NCBI GenBank assembly: GCA_944388825.1
Contig: CALXKG010000174.1
Location: 1 to 10,069, forward strand
Reading direction: 5' to 3'
From: an uncultured Clostridia bacterium
Lineage (GTDB): Bacteria > Bacillota > Clostridia > Oscillospirales > Ruminococcaceae
Length of the DNA stretch: 10,069 nt
This document shows positions 6,642-10,069 of this stretch, piece by piece. Within the stretch, counting starts at the first letter, position 1. Every line of letters begins with the position of its first letter. The notes below the pieces were generated by a model. That model was not told the DNA's origin and made no database searches. It saw only the letters and a list, made by a program, of their open reading frames with translations. Position numbers and translations under genes: made by a program.

Positions 6642-6663
6642 CTATTAAACAGGAGGTTATCTT

Positions 6664-7131
6664 ATGATCCAACCCGGTTCCCCCGCTCCCGACTTCACCC
6701 TGCCCGACCAGGACGGCAGTCCCGTCGCCCTCTCCGCTTTCCGCGGGCAGAAGATCGTCCTCTATTTCTACCCCCGGGACAACACCCCCGGATGCAGCCG
6801 GGAGGCCGCCGCCTACCGGGACGCGCTGCCGGAATTCGAGGCGCTGGGGGTCAGGGTCTTCGGTTTAAGCAAGGACTCGTCCGCCTCCCACCGGAAGTTT
6901 GCCGACAAGTATGAACTGAACTTCACGCTCCTCTCCGACACCGCCACCTGCACCCTCGCCGATTACGGCGCCTGGCAGGAGAAGAAAAACTACGGCAAGG
7001 TCAGTATGGGGACGGTCCGCAGCACCGTCCTGATCGACGAAAACGGCATCGTCGAAAAGGTCTGGCCGAAAGCGAAGGCCGACACCAACGCCGCCGACGT
7101 CCTCGCCTATTTGAAAGGCGAAAAGGCGTAA
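6664..7131 (+). CDS. bcp: Thioredoxin-dependent peroxiredoxin, Bcp/PrxQ type
   Basis: The 155-residue product is a cytoplasmic peroxiredoxin that reduces hydrogen peroxide and organic peroxides. It has the family opening GSPAPDFTLPDQDG and the active site YFYPRDNTPGCSREA, where Thr41 and Cys44 form the PxxxTxxC motif with Cys44 as the peroxidatic residue. In the common form of this family the resolving cysteine sits five residues later; here position 49 is Ala. The only other cysteine is Cys96 (in DTATCTLADYG), so the enzyme is either a 1-Cys form or uses Cys96 in an unusual way. Length is typical. AGGAGG (6651-6656) precedes the ATG by seven bases. No clear promoter was found; it may be co-transcribed with mutY or start within the AT-rich gap. 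Confidence 0.94.
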   Translation: MIQPGSPAPDFTLPDQDGSPVALSAFRGQKIVLYFYPRDNTPGCSREAAAYRDALPEFEALGVRVFGLSKDSSASHRKFADKYELNFTLLSDTATCTLADYGAWQEKKNYGKVSMGTVRSTVLIDENGIVEKVWPKAKADTNAADVLAYLKGEKA

Positions 7132-7144
7132 AACGCGCGAAAAA

Positions 7145-7178
7145 CCGCCCCTTTGGGATCGTTCTCCCAAAGGGGCGG
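7145..7178. terminator. Bidirectional intrinsic terminator between bcp and larA
   Basis: CCGCCCCTTTGGGA (7145-7158) and TCCCAAAGGGGCGG (7165-7178) form a perfect 14-bp stem with a six-base loop. On the minus strand it is followed immediately by five U (7140-7144), and on the plus strand by CUGUUUUC. It lies between two convergent genes and likely serves both, better for the minus-strand larA-family transcript. Confidence 0.9.
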
Positions 7179-7202
7179 CTGTTTTCTGGAAGCGGGACCG
7201 GT

Positions 7203-8477
7203 TCAGGGCATCGGTACGACGCTCCCGGCATAGGGCAAAAGGCAGACGCTTTTGCCGGTAAAATCGATTTTTTGGAGCAGTTTTTCCAAATCCACCGACG
7301 CCTCGATCCCCATCGGGCGCACCAGCTCCGGGTCCAGTTCGGTCAGCGCATAGACATGGGAAGCCTTGCGCACCTGTTCGCAGGTGAGATAGAAGATATA
7401 CCCGCCGATCGTAAAATCGGCCCGCAGCGCCGGGTCCAGACGCCCTTCCCTGAGGGGTGTGAGCCAGCTGAAATAATCGGGCGCGCCGCCCCCTTCCGGG
7501 CACCGGCAGGCCCAGAGCATCACCCCGCCGGGCTTTAAGGCACGCATCGCGTTGAGCATCCCCTTGCATCCCTGGTAGAGGTTCATATCCTTGGGGTACC
7601 CGCCGGAGGAGCAGATGACGATGTCCGCCTGGCGGCTGACCGGGATCTCGAAGCACTGCCGCTGGTAGTCGCAGCTGGCCTTCCAGGCGGCGTCCAGCGC
7701 CCCGCCGAAGATGCCGCAGTGGGCGCCGGACGGGCCGACGACCAGGTTTAACGAGTAGGCGACCGGGATGAGCGCCGCCGCTTCGGCCATATCCTCATGG
7801 ATGGGGTTTTCTTCCAGCTTGCAGCAGCCGACCCGTGCGTCCGACATCGGCTTTTCCGGGTCGAGGGCGCGGGAATGGTTCTGCCGGATGGTCTCCCGGC
7901 TGGCGACGCCGGGGAGGATGTTCTTCCGCCCGCCGCCGAACCCGGCCATCATATGGTGGACGGTCCCGCCCAGCACGATCACCTTCCGCCCGATGACCAG
8001 CTTATTGACCCAGACCTCCGTCCCCCGGGAAGTCGTCCCGGCATAGACCTGGTCGGGCGCGTCGCAGTCGTGGTCGACAACCCGCACCTTCCGGCAGACC
8101 TCCGGCGAGCAGATCTTCTCCATCTCGGCGGGGGTGGATTTGCGGTGGGTGCCCAGCGCGATCAGGATGACGATCTGGTCGTAGGGGACGCCGATTTTTT
8201 CATGGAGGTAATCCACGAGAAGCGGCATCACCTTATCCTGATGCATCCAGCTGCGGGTGATGTCGCTGACGACGATGGTCACTTCATCTGCGGCGGAGAC
8301 CATCTCTGAGAGCGGCCCGCTGCCGATCGCCCCGTCTTCCACCGCGTGGAGAAAGGCGGCGGGAAGGTCGGTGATCTCGGCCATCTCCCGGGGGAGGATC
8401 GTCTCGACCGACGCGGCACCTTTGATCTCCACTTTTACCTGTTCGTTTCCGTATCCCAGTAATACCTCTGCGTCCAT
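7203..8477 (-). CDS. larA: LarA-family nickel-pincer racemase/epimerase
   Basis: The 424-residue protein belongs to the LarA family, whose founding member interconverts D- and L-lactate using the nickel-pincer nucleotide cofactor covalently bound to a lysine. Conserved elements appear in order: SDITR (residues 71-75), ALGTHR with His111, GGTVHHMMAGFGGGRKNILPG with His174/His175 and Lys185, and TIRQNH with His201; these correspond to the catalytic and nickel-binding His and the cofactor-anchoring Lys of LarA. The C-terminal domain follows with SSGGYPKDMNLYQGCKG. The family includes enzymes for other 2-hydroxyacids, so lactate is not assured. No larB, larC or larE cofactor genes are in the window. 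AAAAGGAG (8487-8494) lies nine bases before ATG 8477. It ends at a bidirectional terminator, and an ECF module lies upstream on the same strand across a repeat-rich gap. Confidence 0.9.
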   Translation of the reverse strand: MDAEVLLGYGNEQVKVEIKGAASVETILPREMAEITDLPAAFLHAVEDGAIGSGPLSEMVSAADEVTIVVSDITRSWMHQDKVMPLLVDYLHEKIGVPYDQIVILIALGTHRKSTPAEMEKICSPEVCRKVRVVDHDCDAPDQVYAGTTSRGTEVWVNKLVIGRKVIVLGGTVHHMMAGFGGGRKNILPGVASRETIRQNHSRALDPEKPMSDARVGCCKLEENPIHEDMAEAAALIPVAYSLNLVVGPSGAHCGIFGGALDAAWKASCDYQRQCFEIPVSRQADIVICSSGGYPKDMNLYQGCKGMLNAMRALKPGGVMLWACRCPEGGGAPDYFSWLTPLREGRLDPALRADFTIGGYIFYLTCEQVRKASHVYALTELDPELVRPMGIEASVDLEKLLQKIDFTGKSVCLLPYAGSVVPMP

Positions 8478-8561
8478 ATATGCTGACTCCTTTTACATGA
8501 GATGTTTAAGCCGGTAGCCTAGAGCGGCGTTAAAAAGCCGTTTTGGGTTAATTATCGAGTA

Positions 8562-8590
8562 ATTATAGAACCATACAACTTTTCGGGAAG
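8562..8590 (-). promoter_or_regulatory. Possible promoter of the larA-family gene
   Basis: A TATAAT hexamer on the minus strand (8562-8567) lies 85 bases before the start codon, but only a poor -35 match (TTCCCG, 8584-8589) is found at 16 bases. A GATAAT at 8551-8556 is an alternative -10. TAATTA occurs twice around TCGAG here (8549-8565), forming a small symmetric site that could bind a regulator. Confidence 0.4.
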
Positions 8591-8595
8591 CGCAG

Positions 8596-8645
8596 ACTCC
8601 TGTCTCCCTCTCCGAGAGAGGTGGCGCGGATGGGCCGGAAGGAGT
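8596..8645. repeat. Intergenic inverted-repeat element with ACTCC/GGAGT ends
   Basis: A roughly 50-base segment starts with ACTCC (8596-8600) and ends with GGAGT (8641-8645), and contains CCTCTC-CGA-GAGAGG (8607-8621) followed by GGTGGCGCGG and GGCCGGAAGGAG. The word order resembles the short intergenic palindromic elements with CTCCCTC...GAGGGAGGTGGC...GGAAGGAG common in gut Clostridia; this resemblance is from memory and has not been searched. It looks degenerate. Confidence 0.5.
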
Positions 8646-8647
8646 GG

Positions 8648-8672
8648 GAAAAACAAGCGAAAGCTGTTTTTC
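8648..8672. repeat. Stem-loop with GAAA tetraloop
   Basis: GAAAAACA (8648-8655) pairs with TGTTTTTC (8665-8672), extended by GC-GAAA-GC with one bulged A. The loop is of GNRA type when read on the plus strand. It directly follows the 8596-8645 element and may belong to it. Confidence 0.5.
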
Positions 8673-8705
8673 GAAGCGATACGATCTTTCAATCTCTTCG
8701 GCCTT

Positions 8706-8752
8706 AGGGTGTATCTGAGAATGCAATCTTAGAGAGCATTCAGATACACCCT
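8706..8752. repeat. Long inverted repeat downstream of ecfT
   Basis: AGGGTGTATCTGA (8706-8718) and TCAGATACACCCT (8740-8752) are exact 13-bp inverted arms, extended by ATGC (8721-8724) and GCAT (8736-8739) with a two-base bulge. It lies 23 bases past the ecfT stop. No U tract follows in the minus direction, so it is not a normal terminator, though it may protect the message end; remnant ends of a small mobile element are another reading. Confidence 0.65.
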
Positions 8753-8775
8753 ACCCCATCCGGCGCAAATTCCGC

Positions 8776-9534
8776 TTATAAAACCGCCGCGATCACAACC
8801 AGCCCCGCGACCACCGCCACCGCCGCGGCATCCGCCGGGCGGAAGGGGTAGGCATAGTAGCCGCTCTTATACGTCCGCAGGTTAAACCCCCGCATTTCGG
8901 CGCTGACCGCCCCGGCGTCCACCTTCCGCAGGCTGGAGGTGATAAGCGGGACAAAGAGCGGGGCCACCAGCTGCATTTTTTTGATGATATTGCGGGTGTC
9001 GTACTCGACCCCGCGGGCCCGCTGGGCGTCCTCGATATCGTGGAATTCGGAGGTGAACAGCGGCACGAACCGGAAAGCGGTCGTGACGATAAACGCATAC
9101 CGGTAGGGGACGTGCAGCCGCTTGACCAGCGCCCCGCAGAGGTCGCTTACCTCGGTGATCGCGAAAAGCAGCATCAGCGGCAGCATCGCGGCGATCAACC
9201 GCAGGCTGAGCAGCAGGGCGCTTAAAAGCCCCCCCGCCGTCACCAGCGTCACCCCGCCGACCGTCAAAAGCGGGTCGCCTGTCCGGACAAAAAAGAGCTG
9301 GATGACAAACATGAACAGCCCGACGATGAACAGGCTGCGGGTGAGCCGGACCGCCCGGCCCCCCAGCCCCGCCGACGCCGCCACCGCCAGCATCAGAAGG
9401 ATCAGCGCCGCGACAGTAAAGACATTGCCGCTCAGCATACAGGCGGCTCCGTAGAGGAACGCCGCCGCCAGTTTGGTCAGGGGGTTGAGCCGGTGCAAAA
9501 AGGAATCGCCCGGCTGATAAGCCAAAAGGTTCAT
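8776..9534 (-). CDS. ecfT: ECF transporter transmembrane component EcfT
   Basis: The 252-residue product is the energy-coupling transmembrane subunit of an ECF (energy-coupling factor) importer, linking the ATPases to a substrate-binding S component in the membrane. It begins with a typical SFLHRLNPLTKL segment, has about six hydrophobic stretches, and carries two coupling motifs: ARG at residues 173-175 (AQRARGVEYD) and MRG at 214-216 (AEMRGF), which contact the ATPases in known ECF complexes. Length is typical. Its ATG overlaps the ATPase stop by four bases (ATGA), with GGGAGG about ten bases upstream in the ATPase gene, so translation is coupled. The S component is not in the window, so the vitamin or metal imported is unknown. 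Confidence 0.9.
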   Translation of the reverse strand: MNLLAYQPGDSFLHRLNPLTKLAAAFLYGAACMLSGNVFTVAALILLMLAVAASAGLGGRAVRLTRSLFIVGLFMFVIQLFFVRTGDPLLTVGGVTLVTAGGLLSALLLSLRLIAAMLPLMLLFAITEVSDLCGALVKRLHVPYRYAFIVTTAFRFVPLFTSEFHDIEDAQRARGVEYDTRNIIKKMQLVAPLFVPLITSSLRKVDAGAVSAEMRGFNLRTYKSGYYAYPFRPADAAAVAVVAGLVVIAAVL

Positions 9535-10069
9535 AACGCTTTTTCCTCCCTTCCGGCGCGGCGGATCAGCTCCCGCGCCATCTCGTCTACTGTGTACACG
9601 TCTTCAAACCCTGCCCCCAGCCGCAGCGCGAGGTCGGGGATCTGCGCCGGCCGGAGCCGGGCCGCCGCTAAGAGCGCCCGGTCTTTCATGACCGTCTTCA
9701 CGGGCCCGTCCCCCAGCAGTTCCCCGCCGTTTAGGACCAGCACCCGCCCGGCGTAGGACTGGATCAGCTCCATATCATGGCAGACCATCAGGACGGTAAG
9801 CCCCTCTTCCCGGTTCAGCTTTGTGATATGGTCCATGATCGCGGTGCACTCCCGGTAGTTTAGCCCGGTCGTCGGCTCGTCCAGGATGACCAGCTCCGGT
9901 TTCCCGGCGAGGACGCTGGCCAGCGCGATCCGCTGCCGTTCTCCCCGGCTGCGGGTGAACGGCGACCAGTCCCCGTTTAACGAGAAGGTTTGCAGCGCCG
10001 CCTCGGTGCGGGCGTTGATCTCCTCTTCCGGGAAGCCCTGCACCCGCATCCCGAAGGAGACCTCCGCCC
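9531..10069 (-). CDS. ECF transporter ATP-binding protein, C-terminal part (cut by window edge)
   Basis: The open frame enters from the right edge and ends at TGA 9533-9531, giving about 178 visible residues. It starts in AEVSFGMRVQGF, normally found after the Q-loop in ECF ATPases, so the Walker A lies outside. Visible motifs are an ABC signature region SRGERQR (SRGER at 9950-9936), Walker B LVILDEPTTGL with the catalytic Glu, and the H-loop VCHDME. A further 75 residues follow, ending in YTVDEMARELIRR, as in ECF-type ATPases and in the second half of fused double-ATPase forms. The signature departs from LSGGQ by having Arg in place of the second Ser/Gly position. Whether this is a single or a fused tandem ATPase cannot be decided here. 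It overlaps ecfT by four bases. Confidence 0.88.
   Translation of the reverse strand, partial: AEVSFGMRVQGFPEEEINARTEAALQTFSLNGDWSPFTRSRGERQRIALASVLAGKPELVILDEPTTGLNYRECTAIMDHITKLNREEGLTVLMVCHDMELIQSYAGRVLVLNGGELLGDGPVKTVMKDRALLAAARLRPAQIPDLALRLGAGFEDVYTVDEMARELIRRAGREEKAL

Noticed and set aside
6528..6914. Plus-strand open frame of 128 codons starting at the mutY stop
   Set aside because: It runs through the heptamer array and out of frame into bcp, with no independent support.
8493..8726. Minus-strand open frame of 77 codons in the larA-ecfT gap
   Set aside because: No ribosome binding site or family resemblance is seen, and it spans the inverted repeats and the putative larA promoter.
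1..10069. CRISPR arrays, tRNA, rRNA, complete insertion sequences or phage genes
   Set aside because: I scanned for spaced direct repeats, tRNA-like sequences and transposase or phage motifs and saw none.

Overview
This is a GC-rich bacterial window with AGGAGG-type ribosome binding sites, short intergenic gaps, sigma-A-like TTGACA/TATAAT promoters and U-tailed intrinsic terminators. Together with the gene content (PadR-DUF2812 pair, ECF transporter, stand-alone MraY-like enzyme, LarA-family protein), this suggests a high-GC member of the Clostridia, perhaps Oscillospirales. That placement is inference from style and gene families; no rRNA or marker set is present.

Layout from left to right. 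1-575 (-) is the N-terminal part of a GH35-type beta-galactosidase running off the left edge. 670-1620 (-) encodes a MraY-like phospho-sugar transferase, followed by its own terminator (638-663) and preceded by an extended -10 promoter (1706-1734). A divergent near-perfect promoter with an overlapping palindrome drives a two-gene operon, padR (1904-2221) and a DUF2812 membrane protein (2221-3477), closed by a terminator at 3615-3651. 3650-5194 (-) is a sodium:solute symporter of the SSS family, with a consensus promoter and a perfect 12-bp inverted repeat in its leader. Divergent from it is mutY (5404-6528), then an AT-rich island with a heptamer tandem array, then a Bcp/PrxQ peroxiredoxin (6664-7131). 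A bidirectional terminator (7145-7178) separates bcp from the convergent LarA-family gene (7203-8477, -). Upstream of larA lies a gap of about 300 bases filled with inverted repeats, then ecfT (8776-9534, -) and the C-terminal part of an ECF ATPase (9531-10069, -), which overlap by 4 bases.

The genes do not form one pathway. Functional units are: (i) the autoregulated-looking padR-DUF2812 operon, (ii) the ECF transport module whose substrate component is outside the window, (iii) DNA oxidative repair (mutY) followed by a peroxide-removing enzyme (bcp) on the same strand, both of which deal with oxidative damage, and (iv) independent metabolic or transport genes. I see no convincing new defence or mobile system. 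The best leads are non-coding: the padR operator palindrome, the GGTTTAAAGC motif at both ends of the symporter gene, the heptamer array before bcp and the repeat-rich gap upstream of larA.
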